Shown here: positions 1 to 7,692 of the stretch, piece by piece
Numbering within the stretch: position 1 is the first letter of the stretch
Layout: each line of letters begins with the position of its first letter
Notes under the pieces: generated by a model
Databases searched by the model: none
Told to the model about the DNA's origin: nothing
What the model saw: only the letters and a program-made list of their open reading frames with translations
Position numbers and translations under genes: made by a program
DNA from: Clostridiales bacterium
GTDB taxonomy: Bacteria > Bacillota > Clostridia > Oscillospirales > Oscillospiraceae
Direction: 5' to 3'
DNA: 37,448 bases
NCBI GenBank assembly: GCA_022786995.1
Contig: JALFUW010000010.1
Location: 1-37,448, forward strand

Positions 1-812
1 TCATCATTCAGCACGAAGAATTCCAGATGGATGAACCGGCTCTTGACACCGAAGGCCTTGACGGTGGCAAGGCCCGCCTGACGGATCTTCTCCGGCAGCT
101 CCTTGACCAGATAGTACACGGAGTCTCCGGCGGTATTCACAATGTCCATCAGGGACAGCGGGGTAATGTTGCCGGACTCAAAGAGCATATTGCCCTTGGA
201 ATCCACAATGCCGTCAAAGGTCTGAACATAGCCGTTGACGAACTCCTCCATGATGTAAATATTGTCGTCCTTGGTATTGATGAACCACTGCACATCCTCG
301 TCGGAGCACAGCTTGTAGGTGTTGGCTGCGCCAACGCCGTTGTCGGGCTTCACCACCACGGGGTAGCCCACGGTGTGGGCAAACTCCAGCGCGTCCTCCA
401 GCCCCTCCACAATATGCCACCGGGCGGTGGGCAGGCCCGCCTTGGCATAGTATTCCTTCATGGCGGATTTGTACTTGATCTTGTCCATGTCCGCAAGCTT
501 CGGCCCGGTGGTGATGTTGAACTCCGTGCGCAGCCAGGCGTCCCGCATGAGCCAGTACTCGTTGTTGCTCTCCAGCCAGTCGATCTTGCCGTACTTGAAG
601 GTGAAGAAGGCCACGGCCTTGAAGACCTCCTCGCTGTTTTCCAGGGAGCTGACCTTGTAGTATTCGTGCAGAGAATCCCGCAGCTCCTGCAAAAGCTCCC
701 CGTAGGGGCAGTCGCCGATGCCCAGCACCCGCATGCCGTTGTTCTTCAGCTCCCGGCAGAACTTCCAGTAAGTCATCGGGAAATTAGGAGAGATAAAAAC
801 GAAATTTTTCAT
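1..812 (-). CDS. ATP-grasp domain ligase, 3' end outside window
   Basis: Partial gene: 270 codons are visible, and the frame is still open at the window edge. It starts at an ATG preceded by AAGGAG with 8-9 nt spacing. The N-terminus (MKNFVFISPNFP) looks like the pre-ATP-grasp Rossmann half. Near residues 150-165 the segment VGYPVVVKPDNGVGA is the classic ATP-grasp phosphate-binding strand and loop. IMEEFVNG matches the nucleotide-binding strand, and RFIHLEFF close to the edge carries a typical Mg-ligand glutamate. Such enzymes join a carboxylate to an amine or thiol through an acyl-phosphate using ATP; the substrate is unknown here. It lies downstream of two esterase genes on the same strand and is probably co-transcribed with them, which suggests ligation and hydrolysis of a related acyl or peptide compound (inference). 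The fold is fairly certain, the reaction is not. Confidence 0.85.
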   Translation of the reverse strand, partial: MKNFVFISPNFPMTYWKFCRELKNNGMRVLGIGDCPYGELLQELRDSLHEYYKVSSLENSEEVFKAVAFFTFKYGKIDWLESNNEYWLMRDAWLRTEFNITTGPKLADMDKIKYKSAMKEYYAKAGLPTARWHIVEGLEDALEFAHTVGYPVVVKPDNGVGAANTYKLCSDEDVQWFINTKDDNIYIMEEFVNGYVQTFDGIVDSKGNMLFESGNITPLSLMDIVNTAGDSVYYLVKELPEKIRQAGLATVKAFGVKSRFIHLEFFVLND

Positions 813-826
813 GAAATGAACTCCTT

Positions 827-868
827 ATCTTCTATCTTGTATCTTATATCTTGTATCTTGTAACTTAA
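827..868. repeat. Heptanucleotide tandem array (ATCTTGT type)
   Basis: Six 7-bp units variant around ATCTTGT (units end -CT, -GT, -AT, -GT, -GT, then a degenerate AACTTAA). They fill the gap between the esterase stop codon and the ribosome-binding site of the ATP-grasp gene on the minus strand. The last unit overlaps the esterase stop codon (TAA on the minus strand). No inverted partner is seen nearby. Two other loci in the window carry arrays of the same period but different sequence. Confidence 0.8.
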
Positions 869-1617
869 CCGAGGAACCAGGGCAGGTACGTCTGCACCAT
901 CTTGTACCACCAGGGCCAGTCGTGGTTGACATCCTTGCCCCAGTACTCAAACCGGGTGTGGATGCCCTTCTGGCAGCACACGGTGTCCAGCCACCGGGTG
1001 GATTCCAGCAGCGGCTCCTCCCAGGCGCCCTGACCGCAGACGATGAGGCTCTTCTGGCTGTTGTACATATCCTTGTAGAAGTGCCAGTCGGGCAGGTTCT
1101 GCAGATACAGGCAGGGGCAGTTGTTGTACACCAGATCGTCGCAGTAATCGCCAAAGAACTCCTTGTTATCATACAGGCCGGAAATGGCGAAGCAGCTGTC
1201 GAACAGGTCGGGACGGCGGTAGTACAGGTTCGCCGCGTGCATGGCGCCCATGGACGCGCCGAAGGTCAGAATGCCCTGATCGTAGCCGTTGGCAAGGCCG
1301 GCAAGGTGCCGGATGGTGGGCACCATTTCGTTTACCACATAGTTGTACCATTTTTCGTGGTTTTCAATGCGCCAGCGGTTGTCCGCGCCCTGCGCCGCCC
1401 AGGCCTCGTTGTCGATGGTGTCGATGGCGAAGACCATGCACTTGCCGGACTCGATCCAGGGTGCCCAGTAGTCGATCATGTGGAAGGATTCAAAATCCCA
1501 AAACCGCCCCGCCTGACAGGGAATGAACAGCACAGGCTTGCCGTAGCTGCCGTAGATTTTGAATTCCATCTCCCGGTTTAAGTAACCGCTCCAATGCTTT
1601 TCGTACCGAATTTCCAT
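865..1617 (-). CDS. Esterase-family alpha/beta hydrolase
   Basis: A 250-residue cytosolic protein with no signal peptide. The nucleophile elbow GASMGA (Ser122) and a late histidine in DVNHDWPWW (His232) fit an alpha/beta-hydrolase of the putative-esterase family (PF00756-like); the acid residue is not assigned with confidence. The protein is rich in Trp and Tyr. The ATG is preceded by AAGGAGAG at 7 nt. It lies between a second esterase gene upstream and an ATP-grasp ligase downstream, all on the minus strand. A palindromic repeat separates it from the upstream esterase, and a heptanucleotide array separates it from the ligase. The substrate is unknown; acyl or carbohydrate ester hydrolysis is the family expectation. 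Confidence 0.8.
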   Translation of the reverse strand: MEIRYEKHWSGYLNREMEFKIYGSYGKPVLFIPCQAGRFWDFESFHMIDYWAPWIESGKCMVFAIDTIDNEAWAAQGADNRWRIENHEKWYNYVVNEMVPTIRHLAGLANGYDQGILTFGASMGAMHAANLYYRRPDLFDSCFAISGLYDNKEFFGDYCDDLVYNNCPCLYLQNLPDWHFYKDMYNSQKSLIVCGQGAWEEPLLESTRWLDTVCCQKGIHTRFEYWGKDVNHDWPWWYKMVQTYLPWFLG

Positions 1618-1649
1618 TTTCTATCTCTCCTTTAGTTCTATCATGACAA

Positions 1650-1835
1650 TGTCATTGCGAACCAGTGACCGAAGTCACTGGTGTGGCAATCCGTCTCTCC
1701 TTGCGGTATCAAGCATTCGTTTATAAGGGGAACGGATTCCCACGCCAGTGGTGCTCCGCGCAGCGAATTTGCGATAATAATGATTGCCGGTGGCAATCAT
1801 ACCGCAATTCCTGTGCGCACTGGCTCGGAATGACA
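1650..1835. repeat. MITE-like palindromic element, TGTCATT family, copy 1
   Basis: About 186 bp bounded by TGTCATT and AATGACA. The left arm contains a hairpin CCAGTGAC/GTCACTGG followed by GTGGCAATCCG; the right arm has CGGATTCCCACGCC and ends CACTGGCTCGGAATGACA. The arms match copies 2 (27737-27844) and 3 (34846-34983). The right arm is interrupted near 1757-1811 by extra sequence holding its own perfect hairpin (ATGATTGCC, GGT, GGCAATCAT), which suggests a nested insertion. It sits between the two esterase genes of the presumed operon. No coding sequence of plausible size lies inside. Confidence 0.75.
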
Positions 1836-1845
1836 GAAAACGCGC

Positions 1846-2601
1846 TTAAAGTCCCAGACAGTCCATAAAAACAGGAATCTGCTTTTCCCAGCTGGCCTCG
1901 GAATGGTTGCCACCGGGGACGATCCGCAGTGTCAGGTTCACCCGCTTGGTCAGCAGCAGATGGGCCGTGGAGATCATGGATTCCTGGGTTGCCGCGTGGT
2001 TGAACATTTCCAGTTCGCCGTAGTCCATATAGACCTGCGTATCCCGGCGGATATGGGCCCGGGCTACAAATTCCAGCACCTTTCCGGGAGATACCCACAG
2101 GCTGGGAGACAGGCAGGCGCCCCGCTGGAAAACGTGGTTATATACTGTCACGCCGTACAGAGCGATCAGGCCGCCCATGGAGGAACCGGCAATGATGGTG
2201 TTCTTCCGATCCGGCAGGGTGCGGTAATTCACATCAATGAAGGGCTTGAGTTCCTTCACCATCCAGTTCATCATCACACTGCCCTTGCCCTTGATGTGAC
2301 CATGCTCGGAATTGGTGTAGGTCATGGGGGCGTACTCCACCAGACGGCGGTTGCCCTCGTGGTTGCACTCCACAGCAACGATGATTAAGTCTCTGGGATG
2401 CTCTTCCATGTATTTCGCCATGCCCCAGGACTTGCCGAAGGTGGCGTCGGAATCAAAGAACACATTATGCCCGTCGAACATATACATAACGGGATAACGC
2501 TTGTCCGGGCTTTCCTCATAATCCTCCGGCAGCCAGATATAGGCGCGGCGGGGGGTATCCCCGGAAAGCTTTGGAATCGTCACGTTCCATTTGTATACCA
2601 T
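1846..2601 (-). CDS. Putative esterase (esterase D / PF00756 type)
   Basis: A 251-residue hydrolase. It opens with a strand pattern typical of the family (RRAYIWLPEDY, then YPVMYMFDGHNVF), followed by the nucleophile elbow GSSMGG (Ser141) and the terminal GGNH histidine (His233). This layout is close to iron-siderophore and feruloyl-type esterases of PF00756. The ATG has GGAGGG 10 nt upstream and lies about 43 nt below a strong promoter. It is the first gene of the minus-strand group that continues with a second esterase and an ATP-grasp ligase. The two esterases share only the fold-level pattern and are not recent duplicates as far as the eye can tell. The substrate cannot be deduced. Confidence 0.85.
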   Translation of the reverse strand: MVYKWNVTIPKLSGDTPRRAYIWLPEDYEESPDKRYPVMYMFDGHNVFFDSDATFGKSWGMAKYMEEHPRDLIIVAVECNHEGNRRLVEYAPMTYTNSEHGHIKGKGSVMMNWMVKELKPFIDVNYRTLPDRKNTIIAGSSMGGLIALYGVTVYNHVFQRGACLSPSLWVSPGKVLEFVARAHIRRDTQVYMDYGELEMFNHAATQESMISTAHLLLTKRVNLTLRIVPGGNHSEASWEKQIPVFMDCLGL

Positions 2602-2650
2602 TTGTCGTTTTCCCTCCGAAAAAGGCGCTTCGCGTCAAAATATAGAGGAT

Positions 2651-2679
2651 AGTATAATTGCAAATTCCCGAATTGTCAA
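2651..2679 (-). promoter_or_regulatory. Sigma-A promoter of the esterase/ATP-grasp operon
   Basis: On the minus strand, TTGACA and TATACT are separated by exactly 17 bp. Transcription would start near 2643, giving a leader of about 40 nt. The roughly 320 bp between this gene and the divergent uracil permease hold only the two promoters; nothing else is recognised there. Confidence 0.8.
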
Positions 2680-2859
2680 TCGCTGGGAACGGAAATGTTG
2701 TATTTGCGCAAAAAACAATCGCCCACAAGCCACGGACGTGCGTAGGTTGCCATACCAAATGCGCACCTTTGTCCGCCCTGATGGTACAAATGCGGCGTTC
2801 TCCGTGATTTTCCACAAAAGGGAAAGGGGATTCCCGCCAAATTCCAGCGCAAAAAGTCA

Positions 2860-2888
2860 TTGAAAAAAGGGTAAAACCAGAGTATACT
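2860..2888 (+). promoter_or_regulatory. Sigma-A promoter of the uracil permease gene
   Basis: TTGAAA and TATACT with a 17-bp spacer. The predicted start near 2895 leaves only about 28 nt of leader, carrying the AGAGAGGA ribosome-binding site. There is no room for a riboswitch or PyrR attenuator. Confidence 0.75.
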
Positions 2889-2923
2889 GACCACGGAAAC
2901 TATATAGAGAGGATGTATTATTC

Positions 2924-4279
2924 ATGGAAAACAACGAAGCGATCTACGACGTAAAAGCTCTCGGCACGCCCAAGACGCTGGTTCTGGGATTGCAGCACCT
3001 GTTCGCCATGTTCGGCGCAACGGTTCTGGTGCCCGCCCTCACCGGCCTGAACGTGTCCACCACCCTGCTGTTTGCGGGCTTAGGCACCCTGCTGTTCCAC
3101 CTGATCACCGGGCGGAAGGTGCCCGCGTTCCTGGGCTCCTCCTTCGCCTTCCTGGGCGGCTACGCCGCCATCGCCCCCATGCTGGACGGCGCCCCCAACG
3201 CCGCCATGCTCCCCTACGCCTGCTTCGGCGTCGCCATTGCCGGTCTTGTATACCTGTTGCTGGCTGCGTTTTTCAAGGCCTTCGGCGCCGGCAAGGTCAT
3301 GCGCTACTTCCCGCCCATCGTCACCGGCCCCATCATCATCTGCATCGGCCTGTCTCTGGCCGGCTCCGCCATCAGCAACTGCCGCAGCAACTGGCTGATC
3401 GCCCTGGTGGCTATTCTGGTGGTTGTGGCCTGCAACATCTGGGGCAAGGGCATGGTCAAGATCGTCCCCATTCTGCTGGGTGTCGTGGCCTCCTACCTGT
3501 TTGCCCTGATCATCGACCCCTCCGCCCGGGCCAATGTTGCCGCCGCCGTGTCCAGCGCAAAGTGGTTCGGCCTGCCCGTGATCTGGGAAAACACCGTGTT
3601 CTCCATTTTCTCCACAAACTTTGACGCAGGTCTGCTGCTGACAAGCGTCATCACCATCGCCCCCATCGCCCTGGCCACCATTGTGGAGCACATCGGCGAT
3701 ATGTGCGCCATCTCCTCCACCGTGGGCCGCAACTTCGTGGCTGACCCCGGCCTGCACCGCACCCTGGTGGGCGACGGTCTGGCTACCACCCTTGCCTCCC
3801 TGTTCGGCGCTCCCGCCAACACCACCTACGGTGAGAACACCGGCGTGCTGGCGCTTTCCAAGGTCTACGACCCCAAGGTGGTTCGTCTGGCTGCTGTGTT
3901 TGCCATCATTCTGTCCTTCTGCCCCAAGTTTGCCGCGCTGATCGTGGCCATGCCCGCCGCCACCATGGGCGGTGTCAGCCTGGTGCTGTACGGCATGATC
4001 TCCGCCGTCGGTGTGCGCAACGTGGTGGAAAATCAGGTGGACTTCACCAAGAGCCGCAACGTGCTCATCGCCGCCATGATTCTGGGTCTGGCTGTGGGCG
4101 TCAGCTACAACGGCGCCATCGTGATTCCCCTTGGCTCCGTGACCATCAGCATGTCCGGTCTGGCTGTGGCCGCTCTGGTGGGCATCTTCATGAACGCCGT
4201 TCTGCCGGGCAAGGACTACGAGTTCGGTGTGAACGCTCAGGGTGATACCTCCGTGAACTTCGGTTCCCGGGCAAAGTAA
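2924..4279 (+). CDS. uraA: Uracil/xanthine permease, NCS2 family
   Basis: A 451-residue polytopic membrane protein of the nucleobase:cation symporter-2 family, which imports uracil (or xanthine) with protons. The sequence alternates long hydrophobic segments throughout. It contains the UraA-type substrate-site stretches ATIVEHIGDM (family Glu/His) and NTTYGENTGVLALSKV, where the second glutamate binds the base. These motifs favour uracil over xanthine transport. Length is near the usual 430-450. It is a single-gene unit with its own promoter and a strong terminator. Codon use is strongly biased, suggesting good expression. Confidence 0.9.
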   Translation: MENNEAIYDVKALGTPKTLVLGLQHLFAMFGATVLVPALTGLNVSTTLLFAGLGTLLFHLITGRKVPAFLGSSFAFLGGYAAIAPMLDGAPNAAMLPYACFGVAIAGLVYLLLAAFFKAFGAGKVMRYFPPIVTGPIIICIGLSLAGSAISNCRSNWLIALVAILVVVACNIWGKGMVKIVPILLGVVASYLFALIIDPSARANVAAAVSSAKWFGLPVIWENTVFSIFSTNFDAGLLLTSVITIAPIALATIVEHIGDMCAISSTVGRNFVADPGLHRTLVGDGLATTLASLFGAPANTTYGENTGVLALSKVYDPKVVRLAAVFAIILSFCPKFAALIVAMPAATMGGVSLVLYGMISAVGVRNVVENQVDFTKSRNVLIAAMILGLAVGVSYNGAIVIPLGSVTISMSGLAVAALVGIFMNAVLPGKDYEFGVNAQGDTSVNFGSRAK

Positions 4280-4289
4280 ACTCCATAAG

Positions 4290-4325
4290 AAAATTCCGGG
4301 TTTCGATCGAAGCCCGGAATTTTTC
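4290..4325 (+). terminator. Rho-independent terminator after uraA
   Basis: Stem AAATTCCGGG/CCCGGAATTT closes over a loop that is itself palindromic (TTCGATCGAA), followed by a T run. It begins about 10 nt after the stop codon. Confidence 0.85.
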
Positions 4326-4346
4326 ATATGCAGGTAAATTGATTTT

Positions 4347-4522
4347 AATTGACAATTGACAGTTGACAGTTGACAATTAAGGAGTCCCTGTGGGACAATT
4401 AAAAAATGTCGTATATGGCAGGATCCTTCGGAAAATCTGCGGGTATTTCATGGCTGTGATTTATTTTTAATCATCCCGAAGGGATACCGCAATTGTCAAT
4501 TGTTCATTGTCAATTGTCAATT
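4347..4522. repeat. MITE-like element with TTGACAATT heptad termini, copy 1
   Basis: About 176 bp. The left end is an array of 7-bp units TTGACAA/TTGACAG (four units); the right end is the inverted counterpart (TTGTCAA/TTGTTCA-type units). Just inside the right end lies CCCGAAGGGATACC, shared except for one base with copy 2 at 10650-10793. The cores of the two copies are otherwise unlike. No coding potential is seen. It occupies most of the gap between uraA and cutC. Confidence 0.8.
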
Positions 4523-4560
4523 AAATTCTTCTTTATCCAACTCATGGCAGGGGATATCCT

Positions 4561-5307
4561 CTATTCGAGTGCCTGTTTTGCTTCCCTGACCGCTTCCCCG
4601 CTGGTCACCGGGATGTGCCACTCGTCAAGGCCCGGCAGGCCCATGGGCACACCCTCCCGGCGGAAACGCATTCCGCTTTCCATTTCCGTTTTTCCGCTCA
4701 TGTGGAAGGCCCTTGCTCCCGGCAGCTTTTCCCGGAAGGCAGAAATCACCTTCGCGTTGACGCCCGCGCCGATGAGAACCTCCGGGCCATGCTCCGTATC
4801 CCGAAGCTGTAATAGCCGTCCGATGGTTTCCATTCCATCCGCGCACTTCCCCGCGCCGCCGCTGGTCAGCACCGTGTCAAAGCCCAGCGTTGCGGCGGCC
4901 CGGTAGGTATCCTCCAGATTCCGGGATACATCGATACAGCGGTGCAGGGTCAGGCCCAGGCCGCCGGCTTCTTTCAGCAGCGGCTCCATGGCGTTTCCGT
5001 CCAGTTCTCCATCGGCGGTCAGACAGCCAACGACAAAGCCGTCGGCTCCCGCGTCCCGCAAAACCGCCATTTCCATGGCCATCTGCTCAATTTCCTCGGG
5101 GGTATAGAGGAAGTCCCCACCCCGGGGACGCATCAGGCAGCGGATGGGAATATTGCTGACCCGGCGGATTTGCTTCAAAAGTGCCGCCGAAGGGGTCAGT
5201 CCGCCCACACTCAGGGCGCTGCACAGCTCCAATCGATCCGCCCCACCGGCGATTGCCGCCATGGCCGAGGCGTAGGAATCCACGCAGACCTCCAAAATTC
5301 CGTTCAT
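4561..5307 (-). CDS. cutC: CutC family protein
   Basis: A 248-residue TIM-barrel protein of the CutC family. Characteristic stretches are LEVCVDSYASAMAAIAGGADRLELC at the N-terminus, IRCLMRPRGGDFLYT with the family Arg-Pro-Arg, GFVVGCL, LHRCIDVS and VLTSGGA. The first is described by key residues Glu-Val-Cys and Arg-Leu-Glu-Leu-Cys. CutC was linked to copper homeostasis in E. coli, but that role is disputed and the biochemical activity is not settled. Its ATG overlaps the stop codon of the upstream symporter gene by 4 nt (ATGA), so the two are translationally coupled. No terminator is seen after it, only a palindromic repeat. Confidence 0.9.
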   Translation of the reverse strand: MNGILEVCVDSYASAMAAIAGGADRLELCSALSVGGLTPSAALLKQIRRVSNIPIRCLMRPRGGDFLYTPEEIEQMAMEMAVLRDAGADGFVVGCLTADGELDGNAMEPLLKEAGGLGLTLHRCIDVSRNLEDTYRAAATLGFDTVLTSGGAGKCADGMETIGRLLQLRDTEHGPEVLIGAGVNAKVISAFREKLPGARAFHMSGKTEMESGMRFRREGVPMGLPGLDEWHIPVTSGEAVREAKQALE

Positions 5308-6680
5308 CGCAAGTCCTCCTTCCGGGCTTCATAGTCACGCAGCGCCGCGATTGCCTGCCCGGACATGGGTATCACGGCGATCAGGTTGAAAATGGTCATC
5401 AGGCCAATGCCGATGTCCCCCAAATCCCACACGAAGGTATAGGCAGCCAGTCCGCCGATGAACAGCATCACCAGCGCCACCAGCTGGTAGCCGGTCTGGG
5501 CCGCCCAATGGTCGCCAAAGAGGTACGCCACATTGGAGCGGGCATAATAGAGGATGCCGATGAAGGTGGAAAAGCTGAACAGCCACAAAGTTACCGCCAC
5601 AAAATAGACACCCCACTGCCCAAAATGGCAGCCCATGGCGGTTTGCAGCAACGCCATGCCGCTTAGGTTTTCCAGCGCTTCCTGGGGCGCCAGCAGCATG
5701 ATCATGGCGGTGCAGGTGCAGATGACGATGGTATCTAAGATGACGCCGAAGGCCTGCAACAGTCCCGCCTTGGCCGGATGGCTGACCTTGGCGGCAGCGG
5801 CGGCGCAGGGAGCCGAGCCGGAACCTGCTTCGTTGGAAAACAGGCCCCGCTTGACGCCGTTCATCAGCGCCCCGCCGAAGCCGCCTGCCACAGCCTGCCG
5901 CAGGCCGAAGGCCTCCTCCACAATGCGTCCGAAAACCTCAGGCAGCAAGGCGGCATTTTTCACAATGACAAAAATCGCCAGCACAAAATAAAACCCAGCC
6001 ATGACGGGTACGATCACGTCCAGCACCTTCACGCTGGCGTTTTTGCGCATCACCACCACCGCCGCCAGCGCCACCAGCACCACCGTGGAAACAATGGGCG
6101 GGATGGAAAAAGCGTTCTGGAAGGAGGCGGAGACGGAGTTTCCGATCACCTGACTGACACCGCACCAGCACAGAAGGCCGGAAAAAGCAAATGCAGCCGC
6201 AATCACGCTTTTCTTCTTGCCCCGGCTGAAAAAGGCGTGGATATAATAGGCCGGGCCGCCGCGGTAACCGCCGAACAGGGGATCATTTTCCTTGTAAAGC
6301 TGGGCCAGCGTGGCCTCCACAAAGGCGGTAGACGCGCCCATCAGGGCTGTCACCCACATCCAGAACACCGCGCCGGGGCCGCCCACAGAAATCGCCGCCA
6401 CCACACCCACCATATTGCCCATACCGACCCGGGTCGCCGTGGACACAATGAGGGCCTGCAGGCCGGAAATGGCGCCGCTTCTTCCGGCTGTCTCCCGATG
6501 GATCATCAGGCGCAGCATCTCCGGGAAGCACCGCACAGGCAGCAGCCGGGTGCGCACCGTAAAATACAGCCCCACCGGGATCAGCAGAGCCACCAGCAGC
6601 GAAATGCCGATCCCGCCGCCAATGGGAATCGTAAACAAATCCCCCCACAGGAAATTGTATACTGCCGAAATAATACCCAT
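5304..6680 (-). CDS. Sodium:alanine symporter, AGCS family
   Basis: A 458-residue membrane protein that would import alanine or glycine with sodium. The family signature around residues 80-110 (ATRVGMGNMVGVVAAI, then GGPGAVFWMWV) and the GGPAYYI segment are clear, with about ten hydrophobic helices. Length is normal for AGCS carriers. It is first in a two-gene unit with cutC, divergent from a LysR-type regulator whose promoter overlaps its own. That layout suggests the LysR protein controls it, though no effector can be named. The downstream partner of the regulator is a D-Ala-D-Ala dipeptidase, so a theme of D-/L-alanine salvage is possible (inference). Confidence 0.9.
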   Translation of the reverse strand: MGIISAVYNFLWGDLFTIPIGGGIGISLLVALLIPVGLYFTVRTRLLPVRCFPEMLRLMIHRETAGRSGAISGLQALIVSTATRVGMGNMVGVVAAISVGGPGAVFWMWVTALMGASTAFVEATLAQLYKENDPLFGGYRGGPAYYIHAFFSRGKKKSVIAAAFAFSGLLCWCGVSQVIGNSVSASFQNAFSIPPIVSTVVLVALAAVVVMRKNASVKVLDVIVPVMAGFYFVLAIFVIVKNAALLPEVFGRIVEEAFGLRQAVAGGFGGALMNGVKRGLFSNEAGSGSAPCAAAAAKVSHPAKAGLLQAFGVILDTIVICTCTAMIMLLAPQEALENLSGMALLQTAMGCHFGQWGVYFVAVTLWLFSFSTFIGILYYARSNVAYLFGDHWAAQTGYQLVALVMLFIGGLAAYTFVWDLGDIGIGLMTIFNLIAVIPMSGQAIAALRDYEARKEDLR

Positions 6681-6693
6681 TTTTCTCTACCTC

Positions 6694-6741
6694 TTGACAG
6701 AATTCACAGCGAGTATATAATAGATAGCGGCATAAGTCCAA
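6694..6741. promoter_or_regulatory. Overlapping divergent promoters of the symporter and lysR genes
   Basis: Plus strand: TTGACA (6694-6699), 16-bp spacer, TATAAT (6716-6721), for the LysR gene. Minus strand: TTGGAC (6741-6736), 18-bp spacer, TATACT (6717-6712), for the symporter gene. The two -10 boxes share bases 6716-6717, so RNA polymerase cannot occupy both at once. Confidence 0.7.
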
Positions 6742-6792
6742 TCGATGAATTAAATCGTTTCTATTTATTTTCTAAATTTCTGGAGGCCAGCT

Positions 6793-7692
6793 ATGGATCT
6801 GCGGGCGCTGAGTATTTTTATAGAAGTCGCCGAGCTGGGCAGCTTCACCCGAGCCGGTGAAAAGCTGGGCTATTCCCAGCCCACCATCTCCTTTCAGATC
6901 AAGCAGCTGGAAAAGGAAATGGGCGTCCAGCTCTTTGACCGCATCGGGCACTGCGTCAGCCTGACCGACGCGGGGCGGGACGCGCTGAGCTACGCCCAGC
7001 AAATCTGCCATACAGGTCAGGAAATGCTGCTGGGCACGAAGCGGCAGCGGGAGCCTGCCGGAACCCTGCGGCTGGGCATGGCGGATTCCCTGTGCGAGCC
7101 GCTGATTGTGGGGCACTATGGTCAGTTCCGAACAGCCTATCCCAAGGTCTGTCTGCGCATCACCACCCTGGACACCAGTGCGCTGCTGGAATCTCTCGAT
7201 CACAATGACGTGGACATGATCTGCACCATGGACGACCATGTATACGACACCAATTACGTCATCGCCGACGAGGAGGAAATCGGCGTGCATTTTGTCGCGT
7301 CACCCCAGCATCCGCTGGCGGCGCTGCCGGTGGTGGCGCTGGAGCTGCTTCTGGAGCAGCCCTTCCTTCTGACGGAGAAGGGCATGAGCTACCGCCGGCT
7401 GATGGACGCGCAGCTGGCACGGAATTCTCTGGAAATCCATCCCGTTCTGGAAACCGGGCAGGCTGACCTGATCTGCAAGCTGGTAAGGGAAAACACCGGT
7501 CTGTCCTTCCTGCCGGATTACGTCACCGAGGGTATGGTGCGCGAGGGCAGGCTGGCGCGGCTGAATGTGCCGGATCTGCAGGTCGTGGTGTGGAAGCAGC
7601 TGCTTTACCGCCGGGAAAAATGGCTGTCCGCACCCATGCGGGCCATGATCGAGCATATGAAGGGCATCCGCCTGACCGAGGAAACCCCATGA
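6793..7692 (+). CDS. LysR-family transcriptional regulator
   Basis: A 299-residue regulator. Residues 1-60 form the winged helix-turn-helix typical of LysR proteins (MDLRALSIFIEVAELGSF, then YSQPTISFQIKQLE as recognition helix, and LFDR). A substrate-binding-like effector domain follows (GTLRLGMADS...). The ATG follows GGAGG by 7 nt. It is transcribed away from a sodium:alanine symporter through overlapping promoters, the usual arrangement for a LysR protein and its target. Its stop codon overlaps the start of a dipeptidase gene (ATGA), so the two are coupled. The effector is unknown. Confidence 0.9.
   Translation: MDLRALSIFIEVAELGSFTRAGEKLGYSQPTISFQIKQLEKEMGVQLFDRIGHCVSLTDAGRDALSYAQQICHTGQEMLLGTKRQREPAGTLRLGMADSLCEPLIVGHYGQFRTAYPKVCLRITTLDTSALLESLDHNDVDMICTMDDHVYDTNYVIADEEEIGVHFVASPQHPLAALPVVALELLLEQPFLLTEKGMSYRRLMDAQLARNSLEIHPVLETGQADLICKLVRENTGLSFLPDYVTEGMVREGRLARLNVPDLQVVVWKQLLYRREKWLSAPMRAMIEHMKGIRLTEETP

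Noticed and set aside
2889..2923. Riboswitch or PyrR attenuator before the uracil permease
   Set aside because: The promoter leaves only about 28-34 nt before the start codon, too short for either.
3080..4327. 415-codon open frame on the minus strand opposite uraA
   Set aside because: His/Gly/Gln-rich nonsense typical of the antisense of a GC-rich membrane protein; it also crosses the uraA terminator.
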